NCBI RefSeq assembly: GCF_000173075.1
Contig: NZ_ABVL01000001.1
Coordinates: 496,001 to 560,000 of the forward strand
Reading direction: 5' to 3'
Length of the DNA: 64,000 nucleotides
From: Chthoniobacter flavus Ellin428
GTDB lineage: Bacteria > Verrucomicrobiota > Verrucomicrobiia > Chthoniobacterales > Chthoniobacteraceae
Part shown: piece by piece, positions 11,701-18,941 of the stretch
Position numbering within the stretch: the first letter of the stretch is position 1
Layout of the letters: every line of letters begins with the position of its first letter
Translations under genes and position numbers: made by a program
The notes under the pieces: generated by a model
Told to the model about the DNA's origin: nothing
Database searches by the model: none
Seen by the model: the letters and a program-made list of their open reading frames with translations, nothing else

Positions 11701-14405
11701 TGGCCGGCACGTGGACGGCCACCACCGGTTCCATGGCCACCGGCCGCTACAATCACACCCTCACGGTTCTGCCCAATGGCAAAGTGCTGGCCGCCGGTGG
11801 ATTCGGCACGACTGCACTGAACAGTGCGGAGTGGTTTGATCCCACCGCACTGACCTGGAGCAGCGTCGGGTCGATGACTTTCACGCGGCAAGCTCACACC
11901 GCGTCGTTGCTGCCCAACGGCAAACTCCTGGTCGTGGGTGGCGGGTCGACCAGCGCGGAAATCTTCGATTACAACGCCTCGAGCTGGAGCGCCACCGGTG
12001 CGCCGACCGCCTCGCGTTCCGCGCATGGCGCCACCGTCATGCCCAATGGCAAAGTCTTGGTTGCCGGCGGAGCCAATCTTGTCGCCGAAACCTATGACTT
12101 TGGTGCCAGTGCCTGGACGAGTTACACCTCGTCGCGTGCTGCAGCCAATGAGATGGTCAAATTGCTGCCCAACGGAACCGTCCTCGTGGCTGGTGGGAAC
12201 ATCGGCGGCAGCCTCAATACCTGCTCGCTGCTCTATCCTCCCACCCTCGCCTGGTCGAGCACCGGCAGTATGGCCACGGCCCGGTCCAACGCGGCCTCCG
12301 TGCTGTTGACCAGCGGGAATGTGCTCGCGGTCGGCGGCGTGAATGCCGGCATTCCGCTCGCCAGCGCGGAGATTTACAATTCCACTGGCGGCACGTGGGC
12401 CACCATCGGTTCCCTGGCCACGGCGCGCATGAGCCACACTGCGACCCTCCTGGCCGACGGCAGCGTCCTGGTGGCCGGGGGCACAACCACCGGTTCCGTC
12501 TACACCGCGACCAGTGAGGTTTTGAATCCCGTCACGAATACCTGGAGCAGCACCGGCAGCATGGTCACGGCGCGCAGTGCTCACGCTGCGATCCAGGTGC
12601 CGAACGGCCGGAGCGTGTTCGTCTCTGGTGGCCTAAATGCGAATGGGACCTTGGCCAGTTTGGAAACCTATAATCCGGCGGGCGGCAGTTGGACCACGGT
12701 AGGCAGCCTAATTACCGCGCGCAGTTCCCACACGATGACTCTGCTGCCCAATGGCAAAGTGCTCATTGTGGGTGGCGCGGACTCCACCGGGACACCGCTG
12801 GCCAGCGTGGAGCTTTACAACCCCTCGAACTCGCAATTGGTGCCCACCGGCTCTCTGGCGACGGCCCGCTCCGGCCACACCGCCACCTTGCTGCCCAACG
12901 GAAAAGTCCTCGTCACCGGCGGTATCGGCACTGCGGGCTATCTCAACAGCGCGGAGCTTTATGATCCGCTGACTGGCGTCTGGACCTCCGCGGCCAGCCT
13001 CGCTACTGCGCGCGCCACCGCGGGAGCCACTTTGCTGGCGAATGGAAAGGTTTTTGTCCACGGCGGTTACAACGGTTCGTACGTCTCCAGCTTCGAACTG
13101 TTCGATCCCGGGCTTGGTGCCAGCGGCAGTTGGCAGCCTGTGTTCTCCGCTCAGTCGACGCAAATTCTGCCGAACAGTCTCCTCGGGTTCAGTGGCTCGA
13201 ATCTTCGCGGCATCAGCGGCGCCTCGAGCGGTAGTTCCCAGGATGCTGCGTCCAATGGGCCGGTGTTCCAATTGCGCTCGCTGGAAAATGGGCAGACCGT
13301 TTATGTGCTGCCTTTTTCCGGCACCACGTGGACGACCACTTCCTTCCTGTCGGGTTCGATTTCGAATTTCCCCTACGGCTTCGCCATGGCCACGTTGATT
13401 ACCAATGGCATTCCCGGCACCTCGGCGCTGGTCGATTACGCGCCGGCAAGTAATGCCAACCTCAGCAATCTGGTCGTGAGCGCGGGTACGCTCAGCCCCG
13501 TCTTCTCGAGCGGCACCATCAGCTATACGGATTCGGTGGCCAATGCCGCCGCATCGATGACGCTGACGCCTACGCTGGGCGACGGTAACGCGTCGGTGAA
13601 AGTGAATGGCATTCCGACCATCAATAATAACCCCAGCTCGTCCATCAATCTCAACGTGGGCGCGAATACCATCAATGTCGTCGTTACGGCCCAGGATGGG
13701 TACACGGTGAAAACGTATTCGCTCGTCGTCACCAGGGCGCCTTCCTCCAACGCCACCCTGGCCAACCTCGTCCCGAGCTCCGGCGTGCTGACGCCCGCCT
13801 TTGCCGGCACCACGACGACTTACACCGCCAATGTTTCAGACACCACGGGGGCTATTACGCTGACGCCGACCGTGGCCGATTCCACGGCAACGGTCACCGT
13901 CAATGGTGCGGCGGTCGCCTCCGGTTCTCCGAGTAATTCGATCAGCCTCAATACCGGCCCGAACACCGTCACCGCCGTCGTCACGGCTCAGGACGGCACC
14001 ACGACGCTGACCTATTCGCTGACCGTAAACCGCCTGACCAACGTGCAAACCTGGCGCCTCACTCACTTCGGGACGCCCGACAACACCGGCAATCGTGCAG
14101 ACATGGCCGATTACGACAACGACGGCCTCCCGAACATCGTGGAATACGCCTTCGGTCTGGATCCCTCCTCAGCCGCTTCCTGCACCCTCCCGCAACCGAT
14201 GCTCAACGGCAACACCATGACCATCTCCTTCACCGAGCCCACCGGTGTGACTGGCATCACCTACGGCGCGGAATGGTGCTCCGGCATGAATCCGAGTTCA
14301 TGGTCGCCCGTTCCGGACACCGGCTCGGGAACCACTCACATCTTCAGCATCACCATCGATAACAAACCTTCGAGCTTCATGCGCTTGAAGGTAACCACGC
14401 CGTAA
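8745..14405 (+). CDS. 3' part of the giant gene: Calx-beta, PQQ, DUF11, FN3-like, 14 Kelch repeats, cadherin-like domains
   Basis: Non-enzymatic extracellular tail of the same protein as the peptidase ORF. In order: Calx-beta (15-112), PQQ-like propeller (118-475), DUF11 (478-600), an FN3-like domain (600-695) and a cadherin-like beta-sandwich (697-795). Next come 14 Kelch/galactose-oxidase-type units (about 800-1465), each built on a core such as LLPNGKVLVAGG. Two more cadherin-like domains (1568-1762) follow. The protein ends in a domain with DNDGLPNIVEYAFGLDP, a calcium-loop-like motif common near the C-terminus of verrucomicrobial exoproteins. Fourteen Kelch units would suit two seven-bladed propellers. 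The ATG at 8745 lies inside the Calx-beta repeat just after the last frameshift, so it is not a natural start. Role in adhesion or glycan binding is inferred. Confidence 0.8.
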   Translation: MRCKVRSAVIGVIDDETTTIALSAPATVSEGTAFAVTVNVGPALLNDVTVSLTSSNASVLSAPATVVIPAGHNTVTFNVAAFDNGMPNGTQTASLTAHVAGWTDGSATVSVLDNGNTGAGNWPTFGNGPAHTGFQAVTLGNTAFQAGWTTASEGNTTSLNQAAIANGKVFVDPLILSGSPYLVAFDQFSGGELWRHQFTSANSVNPPTYDSGSIFVQRSNNSGDTNLWSINAATGATNWSAPFGSQWESYLAPTVFNGTLWMDGGTYGGLYGFNASNGSQLFFNSSLEQFDEWTPAYANGVVYTWIAGNFRAHDPATGAILWTAYLGGSYYTYDMNTAPVIAAGRAFVVGRPNLFAVDLTTHTSPWSVSGTFTGTPAVAYNVVYCIEGNNVQAFDTQTGAHVATYSTEDNALAGQPIVTNDALIVASSSKTYIFNLQTAALMQTLPNGGAPSLAGRVLYLAGTDGVLRTYSFATLPPTDLAITQTASPNPVTAGGTETMTLVVTNNGPNTANDVSVSDMMPAGLTFGSATSTQGSCFQSGGIVSASLGVLPSGGTATVTITATAGTFSNQTNTANVTSSTFDSNLANNSSSLLLNPVPPTVTTLAATSIRGTYATLNGTVNANGSSSAVSFNYGATSAYGSSATATPSTVTGSTSTAVSATVTGLSPLTTYHFCVSGTNGGGTSAGSDLTFTTLNNNANLSSLVPSTGGLSPSFASTTYSYTLAPSLPYTTSAIRFTPTVADSNASVTVNGTAVASGTASAPIYLSPGSNTIAVVVTAQDGVTTARYNVTVTRLAGAFANTSSMLAPRSSAAMALLGNGKVLVAGGNVSGNATAAAELYDPTTGIWSGTGGMTTPRAQAIATVLPNGKILVAGGSNSSGSLATAELYNPATGSWTPTGSLHAARSLHNAVLLNTGKVLLAGGYNSTALNSAELYDPSTGQWTVINSMNTARYSAAAALLPSGKVLVAGGESVTNAAIPVAEIYDPVAGTWTATTGSMATGRYNHTLTVLPNGKVLAAGGFGTTALNSAEWFDPTALTWSSVGSMTFTRQAHTASLLPNGKLLVVGGGSTSAEIFDYNASSWSATGAPTASRSAHGATVMPNGKVLVAGGANLVAETYDFGASAWTSYTSSRAAANEMVKLLPNGTVLVAGGNIGGSLNTCSLLYPPTLAWSSTGSMATARSNAASVLLTSGNVLAVGGVNAGIPLASAEIYNSTGGTWATIGSLATARMSHTATLLADGSVLVAGGTTTGSVYTATSEVLNPVTNTWSSTGSMVTARSAHAAIQVPNGRSVFVSGGLNANGTLASLETYNPAGGSWTTVGSLITARSSHTMTLLPNGKVLIVGGADSTGTPLASVELYNPSNSQLVPTGSLATARSGHTATLLPNGKVLVTGGIGTAGYLNSAELYDPLTGVWTSAASLATARATAGATLLANGKVFVHGGYNGSYVSSFELFDPGLGASGSWQPVFSAQSTQILPNSLLGFSGSNLRGISGASSGSSQDAASNGPVFQLRSLENGQTVYVLPFSGTTWTTTSFLSGSISNFPYGFAMATLITNGIPGTSALVDYAPASNANLSNLVVSAGTLSPVFSSGTISYTDSVANAAASMTLTPTLGDGNASVKVNGIPTINNNPSSSINLNVGANTINVVVTAQDGYTVKTYSLVVTRAPSSNATLANLVPSSGVLTPAFAGTTTTYTANVSDTTGAITLTPTVADSTATVTVNGAAVASGSPSNSISLNTGPNTVTAVVTAQDGTTTLTYSLTVNRLTNVQTWRLTHFGTPDNTGNRADMADYDNDGLPNIVEYAFGLDPSSAASCTLPQPMLNGNTMTISFTEPTGVTGITYGAEWCSGMNPSSWSPVPDTGSGTTHIFSITIDNKPSSFMRLKVTTP

Positions 14406-14491
14406 TCCTGCTTCGCAGCCGGATCAGAGCCTACTTTTTCGATGACACCTTCGGCGAGCCCGATCTTCCAGGGCAGTTTTCGAAAGTGAAT

Positions 14492-15043
14492 TCACAAATC
14501 CTTGCTCGGTCCACTCCGGGCCGGTGAAGACGCCGGCCCATTCAGCGTATGGAGCGCATAAGTGATTTTGCAACCTTGCGACCCGGGCGCGTTTTCGAGC
14601 GTGATGGTCGCCTGCTGTTTGCCCATGACCGTCAGTCGCCATTCCGCCCGCCATTCCTCACCCTGGAGGTGTTCGCTGTTGCACGTGCCATATTTCTCCG
14701 TGAGCAGCTTCTTCATCGTCTTGAATTCCTCTTTGTGTTTCGGCGAAGCCGACTTCAGAAACACCACCGCCTTGCACAATTTGTTGTCGTAAAACTCCAG
14801 GGCAAAAGAATGCTCCGCCGTCGCCGGATATCCGGCAAACGTGCCCCCATTCCACCAGCGCTTTGCTGGGCTGCTCGCCCCGGAATCGTAGGTCGCTTGG
14901 GAGCGCGCTTCCAGTGCGGCTCGCGCCTGGTCGGGTGAGGCTCCCCAAGGAATTTCCATGAATCCATTCAGTTGCCGGTCCTGCCCATGCGACACAGCGA
15001 TCAAGGTGGACAGCGAGAGCAGAGAGACGAGCAGGGATTTCAT
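14492..15043 (-). CDS. Secreted protein of unknown function, 183 residues
   Basis: Begins with a clear Sec signal peptide (MKSLLVSLLSLSTLIAVSHGQ, cleavage likely after the Gly or Ala near residue 20). The mature part starts with FMEIPWGASPDQARAAL. This resembles the opening of small periplasmic proteins with repeated 'WG.s..e' motifs, but I do not recognise a named family. It contains two cysteines (in KLCKAVV and GTCNSE). It converges with the giant gene, with about 85 bases between stops and no strong terminator hairpin. Codon use and signal peptide make it a credible gene. Confidence 0.7.
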   Translation of the reverse strand: MKSLLVSLLSLSTLIAVSHGQDRQLNGFMEIPWGASPDQARAALEARSQATYDSGASSPAKRWWNGGTFAGYPATAEHSFALEFYDNKLCKAVVFLKSASPKHKEEFKTMKKLLTEKYGTCNSEHLQGEEWRAEWRLTVMGKQQATITLENAPGSQGCKITYALHTLNGPASSPARSGPSKDL

Positions 15044-15221
15044 GAAATGGATGGTTCGGTCAAGGGGAGGGTACGGCGCTGAAGGCCGACGTCTTCGACA
15101 CGGAACGGAGGCGGCGCAGTCTGCCCTGTGGCCATCACTTGTACCACTAGTAAGTTTAGCATTTCAATGCACGGATTGACCGCAGAAGCTTGCTGAAACG
15201 AAGTCGTGGAGAGCAGACTCG

Positions 15222-16208
15222 ATGATGGGTGAACCTCAGTGCCTCGAATCCAGGGAGTTTGATGCTGCCCAATTGGTGGTTTCACATCCACCCATTTGGA
15301 AGCACGTTCTAAAGCAACAGATTCATGATTACATGCAGGTGAATGGGGCGGCACCCACTGGTGTCTTGCGCTATTCGCGATGGAAGGTCGCCGACTTGCC
15401 TCCAGTGCTGCACACGCACTCGGTGAAGGTAGAGGTTGACGCAGATGTCTACAGTTATCCTCCATCACCGGGCGCCACGTGGCATGTCAATTTCGCGGAC
15501 CCAAACCTTTTCGTCGCTTATGGTTCAGGCCTTCTCGCTCAGGACGAACTCCAGGTTCTGGAGCATCCGGTGCTGGGCTCCGTTCGCGAGGCGCTTTTGG
15601 CCGCGGGATACAGCGCGCGCACCCGCGAGAATGACCGATCCACGCCAGTTCTCATCGCCAATGTGCAGAGGCAATGCGCGTTGGACACGTTCCCCGATCC
15701 TGATCAAGGCCGCCCGCGCGGTCTCTATGGGAATCAATTCCAGCGGGCTGAGTGGGCAGCCGTACAGTCTGCTCTCACCGTCCTTTCCCCAGCCATCATG
15801 ACCAATCTCATCTGTATCGCTGCGCCCACGGGGAGCGGTGCCTACACCGAAGCGCAAATCCATGACGTTTTGGAAACCGCCTTCACTGGAATGCGCGCCG
15901 CCGTCCTGGAGTCCTCGCATATTTCGCCCGGCGCCAAGGTAACCATCCACACCGGATTTTGGGGATGCGGAGCCTTCGGCGGCAACCGTCCTCTCATGGC
16001 TCTGCTCCAACTCCTCGCCGCTCGCCTGGCCAGGGTCGACAAGCTGGTTTTCTATACCGGCGCACAATCGGAAGTCATCCCGTTCGAAAATGGTCAGGCA
16101 ATCCTGCGCCGCATTTTGGAGAAGACCGGTGCCGAACCGTCTCTGCTCAATATTTTAAACGTCATCGTCGATCAACGCTTCGTTTGGGGGACGAGCGACG
16201 GAAACTGA
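15222..16208 (+). CDS. Poly(ADP-ribose) glycohydrolase-like (PARG/macrodomain-type) protein
   Basis: Probable ADP-ribose hydrolase. Two stretches align by eye with the catalytic core of eukaryotic PARG. Residues 89-116 (VNFADPNLFVAYGSG then LLAQDELQVLEHP) correspond to the PARG signature loop and its QEE. Here the triple glycine is replaced by A-Y-G-S-G and QEE reads QDE (107-109), keeping the second, catalytic Glu. Residues 244-266 (TGFWGCGAFGGN... LLQLLAA) correspond to PARG's TGNWGCGAFGGD block. Length (328) is close to a minimal PARG catalytic domain. There is no signal peptide, so it is cytoplasmic. Start chosen at the first of two adjacent ATGs, 8 bases after a GGAGAG ribosome site. No ADP-ribosyltransferase was found nearby. 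Enzymatic activity is inferred because the glycine loop is atypical. Confidence 0.7.
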   Translation: MMGEPQCLESREFDAAQLVVSHPPIWKHVLKQQIHDYMQVNGAAPTGVLRYSRWKVADLPPVLHTHSVKVEVDADVYSYPPSPGATWHVNFADPNLFVAYGSGLLAQDELQVLEHPVLGSVREALLAAGYSARTRENDRSTPVLIANVQRQCALDTFPDPDQGRPRGLYGNQFQRAEWAAVQSALTVLSPAIMTNLICIAAPTGSGAYTEAQIHDVLETAFTGMRAAVLESSHISPGAKVTIHTGFWGCGAFGGNRPLMALLQLLAARLARVDKLVFYTGAQSEVIPFENGQAILRRILEKTGAEPSLLNILNVIVDQRFVWGTSDGN

Positions 16209-16352
16209 TCCAATCTCCGAGCGCCTCTGCCCTTGCGGCAAAAATACCGGTTCTGCCTGATGTAAGACGCGTTCTGTTGCGTTTAAAAACGCAACTTCCG
16301 CATAACGTGCGTGCTGCTCCCGGGTTTATTGTTACAATCGCGTGACAATCAG

Positions 16353-16539
16353 ATGAATTTTACTCCCTTCGAATACTCCGCCGTGGATGTTGGCGGTCGC
16401 AGATGAAAGGCAGGTGCTTCTACTTTCTGGCCCGCGTTTTGGCTGGGGGCGGTACTGTTTGGTACCAAGGTGCCTCGCGTCTGGGTGCCGTCGTATTTCG
16501 ATCGTTGGGAATTGAGCCGCTACTTTTTCCGAGCTCACC
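16353..16539 (+). pseudogene. Disrupted 5' end of the sulfatase/LTA-synthase-like gene
   Basis: An ATG at 16353 opens a frame reading MNFTPFEYSAVDVGGRR, then TGA at 16404. It continues in the same frame with a hydrophobic stretch STFWPAFWLGAVLFGT and PSYFDRWELSRYFF. Dropping one C at about 16531 (TTTTTCCGAG to TTTTTCGAG) would join this directly to ELTMVTAADLVYAL, the start of the next ORF. This restores a first transmembrane helix typical of the family. The TGA may stand for a Trp codon (TGG). Both defects could be sequencing errors; a real 5' decay with restart at 16540 is the alternative. Confidence 0.5.
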
Positions 16540-18333
16540 ATGGTTACGGCGGCGGATCTGGTCTACGCGCTCGTCTTCGGGTTGGTCGGGCAGGCGCTGC
16601 TCTCCGCGGTCGGGAGAAAGCCCGGCCTGCAGCGGGCGCTCTGGCGCACTTGGGTAGGCTTCGGCGCGCTCAACGTCTTTTTCGGAATCCTGAGCGTGCG
16701 GCTTTACGATATCCTGCACATGCCGTTGACCTTCACGCTTCTCTCGCTCGGGGCGAATCTGGGCAACATGCGCTCGTCGGTGGGGGAATATCTCACCCTC
16801 GGGTTTGTGCTGACGTTGATCCTCCTGCCGCTCGGCTACGTGGCGATGGTGATGTTCAGCGAGCGGTTCCTCCGCTTTCAACGTCGGTGGCCGGTGCGGA
16901 CGGGCCAGGCGTTCGGACTCGCGGGGATCGCCGCTTATGGTGTGGTGGCGCACGATCTCGTGGAGAGCGATTGGGGCCGGCTTACCGATATGTCCAGGCT
17001 GTGGAGCAATCCGCACTATGTTCTCATCAGTTCGACGGTGCGGGCGATGCTCGGGCATTCGTCGCCGTCCTTTGGCGCGAAAATCCCGCCCCATGACCTG
17101 GCCGACTTCGCGCCTGCCGATCACGAGATGGCGGCTACGCCCGGGATTCGACGCGGTCCTCGGAATGTCATCGTCGTCGTGGGCGAATCCGTTGGCGCGA
17201 AATACCTTAGCCTCTACGGCAGCCAACTGAATACCTGGCCGCACATGGAGGCGGAAGCGGCGCACTGTCTCAAGTTCCGCAATTTCTACGCGCACATCGC
17301 GAATACTTCCGACGCGCTCTTTGCGATGACGCTCTCCCATTATCCGCCGCTGACCTGGACGGAGGCGACCGATGACATTCCGCGGGCGCCGGGCACGACC
17401 GTCGCGCAAGTGCTGCATGAGTGCCATTACCGGACCGCCTTCATTTCCGCCGGCGACAACACCTTCGCGGACCAGGACAAATTCATCGGCGATCGCGGGT
17501 ACGACACCGTCTGGGATTGCCACGACGCGAATGCGCCGATGGCCTTTTCCTGGGGCGTGCAGGACAAGGCGATGGTCGATATGATGCTGCGCTACATCGA
17601 CCAGGATCACGACCGTGCGAAGCCTTTCTATATCTTCGCCTGGAATCAGGGGACGCATCATCCGTACTACTTGCCGCCAAATATTCCGAAGACGGATTTC
17701 CTCCATGGCGATCGCTCGTATGGCGACATTCCTGTGGACCTGAACAAGTATCTGAATTCACTCGCCGAATTCGACCGCCAGCTCGGCCGCCTCTTCGGCG
17801 CGCTTCGCGAGCGCGGCCTCGATCGCGATACCGCGGTCATCGTCACGGGCGATCATGGCCAGGCCTTCGGCGCGCCGCACAAGGGCTACTATCACAGCGG
17901 GAATGTCTATGAGGAGGACGTGCACGTGCCGATGGTGCTGTGGAGTCCGGCCCTCTTTTCGCAGGCCGCGGAGTCGGATGTTGTCGGTTCGCAGATCGAC
18001 CTCTCACCGATGGTCCTGGATCTGCTGGGAATTCCCGCACCGGCGGGATGGCAGGGCCACAGCCCATTGGGTAATCCGCAGGGACGGCACGCCTATTTCT
18101 TCGGCATGCGGAACGACTACATCTACGGTGTTCGCGAGGGCGCGTTTAAATACATCTTCAATGCCTCGCAGGGGCGCGGGGAGCTTTTCGATGTCATCCA
18201 CGATCCCGACGAGCACACCAATCTCTCCGCCTCCCGTCCGGAACTTGCCCAGGCCTTGCGCCAGCGCCTGGCGGCGTGGGTCGAGTACGATCAGCGCCAT
18301 CCCATCAAAGAAGGACGCGAGGCCGCCGATTGA
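16540..18333 (+). CDS. Membrane sulfatase / LTA synthase-type phosphotransferase
   Basis: Inner-membrane enzyme of the alkaline-phosphatase superfamily (Pfam Sulfatase). It probably transfers a phosphoglycerol or phosphoethanolamine group to an envelope glycan or lipid. The N-terminal 150 residues hold several transmembrane helices; the catalytic domain starts at about 205. Visible motifs are VVVGESVGAKYLSLYG (metal-site Glu and SLYG as in EptA/LtaS relatives), a Ser/Thr-rich NTSDALFAMT segment where the nucleophile is expected, VTGDHGQAFG (Asp-His metal ligands) and HSGNVYEEDVHVP. The ATG at 16540 lacks the first helix expected for the family because the frame is broken just upstream, so the true start is likely further 5'. 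No flippase or lipid A gene is adjacent. Substrate unknown. Confidence 0.8.
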   Translation: MVTAADLVYALVFGLVGQALLSAVGRKPGLQRALWRTWVGFGALNVFFGILSVRLYDILHMPLTFTLLSLGANLGNMRSSVGEYLTLGFVLTLILLPLGYVAMVMFSERFLRFQRRWPVRTGQAFGLAGIAAYGVVAHDLVESDWGRLTDMSRLWSNPHYVLISSTVRAMLGHSSPSFGAKIPPHDLADFAPADHEMAATPGIRRGPRNVIVVVGESVGAKYLSLYGSQLNTWPHMEAEAAHCLKFRNFYAHIANTSDALFAMTLSHYPPLTWTEATDDIPRAPGTTVAQVLHECHYRTAFISAGDNTFADQDKFIGDRGYDTVWDCHDANAPMAFSWGVQDKAMVDMMLRYIDQDHDRAKPFYIFAWNQGTHHPYYLPPNIPKTDFLHGDRSYGDIPVDLNKYLNSLAEFDRQLGRLFGALRERGLDRDTAVIVTGDHGQAFGAPHKGYYHSGNVYEEDVHVPMVLWSPALFSQAAESDVVGSQIDLSPMVLDLLGIPAPAGWQGHSPLGNPQGRHAYFFGMRNDYIYGVREGAFKYIFNASQGRGELFDVIHDPDEHTNLSASRPELAQALRQRLAAWVEYDQRHPIKEGREAAD

Positions 18334-18341
18334 TGCAAAAT

Positions 18342-18378
18342 CTTCGGTAAACCGGGCGAGTCCGGTTACATACCGAAG
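18342..18378 (+). promoter_or_regulatory. 14-bp hairpin directly in front of the sigma factor start
   Basis: CTTCGGTAAACCGG (18342-18355) pairs fully with 18362-18378, with a 6-base loop and a 3-base bulge (ACA) on the right arm. The right arm ends 2 bases before the sigma factor ATG at 18381, so it covers the ribosome-binding region. No U-run follows, so a Rho-independent terminator for the upstream gene is unlikely. It may be an operator or a translational control hairpin (inference). Confidence 0.55.
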
Positions 18379-18380
18379 CG

Positions 18381-18941
18381 ATGCCCAACGCTTTTTCCCC
18401 CGACACGCCTCCGCCGGCTCTTTCGCCTGCCCAGCAGGAGCTTTTCGTCCGGGAGTTGAATGCGGCGCATGCTCTGCTCCTGCGCTATGCGATGTCGCTC
18501 GTGGGCAATCGCCATGATGGAGAGGACGTTTTGCAGCGAGCCAGTGTGATCATGTGGCGGCGGTTCGGAGAATTCGAACCGGGGACGGATTTCGTGGCGT
18601 GGGCGACGACGGTCGTGTTTTACGAGGCGCGCAATTTCCAGCGTGTGGCCGGGCATTGTCGCCTGAAGTTCGATGATGACTTAATGAAGACGCTCGCCGC
18701 CGAGCGCGCGCAACACGTGCGGCAGTGGCCGGCGCGCGTGACCGCCCTGCAGGCCTGCGTGGAGAAGCTGGAGCCCATGCAGCGCAATCTGGTCGAGGAG
18801 ATTTACACGCGAGGCGTGGAGGCGGCGGAACTGGCCCGGCAGGAAGGGCGGGCCGTACAAACCATTTACAACAAACTCAACTTCATCCGCCGCGCGCTGG
18901 CCGAATGTGTCCAGCGCAGCCTGACGGAAACCCACTTATGA
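18381..18941 (+). CDS. RNA polymerase sigma factor, Rhodopirellula/Verrucomicrobium ECF-like family
   Basis: Short sigma-70-type factor (186 residues) with only regions 2 and 4. Region 2 lies at about 25-95, with LLLRYAMSLVGNRHDGEDVLQ and FVAWATTVVFYEARNF for core and -10 contacts. Region 4 is a helix-turn-helix at about 128-178 (LEPMQRNLVEEIYTRG... VQTIYNKLNFIRRAL). This fits the sigma family described in Rhodopirellula and Verrucomicrobium. Its stop codon overlaps the ATG of the next gene (ATGA at 18938-18941), showing translational coupling to an anti-sigma-like protein. A strong hairpin lies immediately upstream. The downstream DUF1592 and DUF1552 genes may be targets or co-transcribed partners. 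Confidence 0.88.
   Translation: MPNAFSPDTPPPALSPAQQELFVRELNAAHALLLRYAMSLVGNRHDGEDVLQRASVIMWRRFGEFEPGTDFVAWATTVVFYEARNFQRVAGHCRLKFDDDLMKTLAAERAQHVRQWPARVTALQACVEKLEPMQRNLVEEIYTRGVEAAELARQEGRAVQTIYNKLNFIRRALAECVQRSLTETHL

Noticed and set aside
11140..13140. Kelch DNA repeats as a tandem satellite or mobile element
   Set aside because: The units are diverged protein-coding Kelch repeats in one open frame.
16420..17706. 428-codon minus-strand frame opposite the sulfatase
   Set aside because: Arg/His-rich with no recognisable family; + strand sulfatase motifs are convincing.
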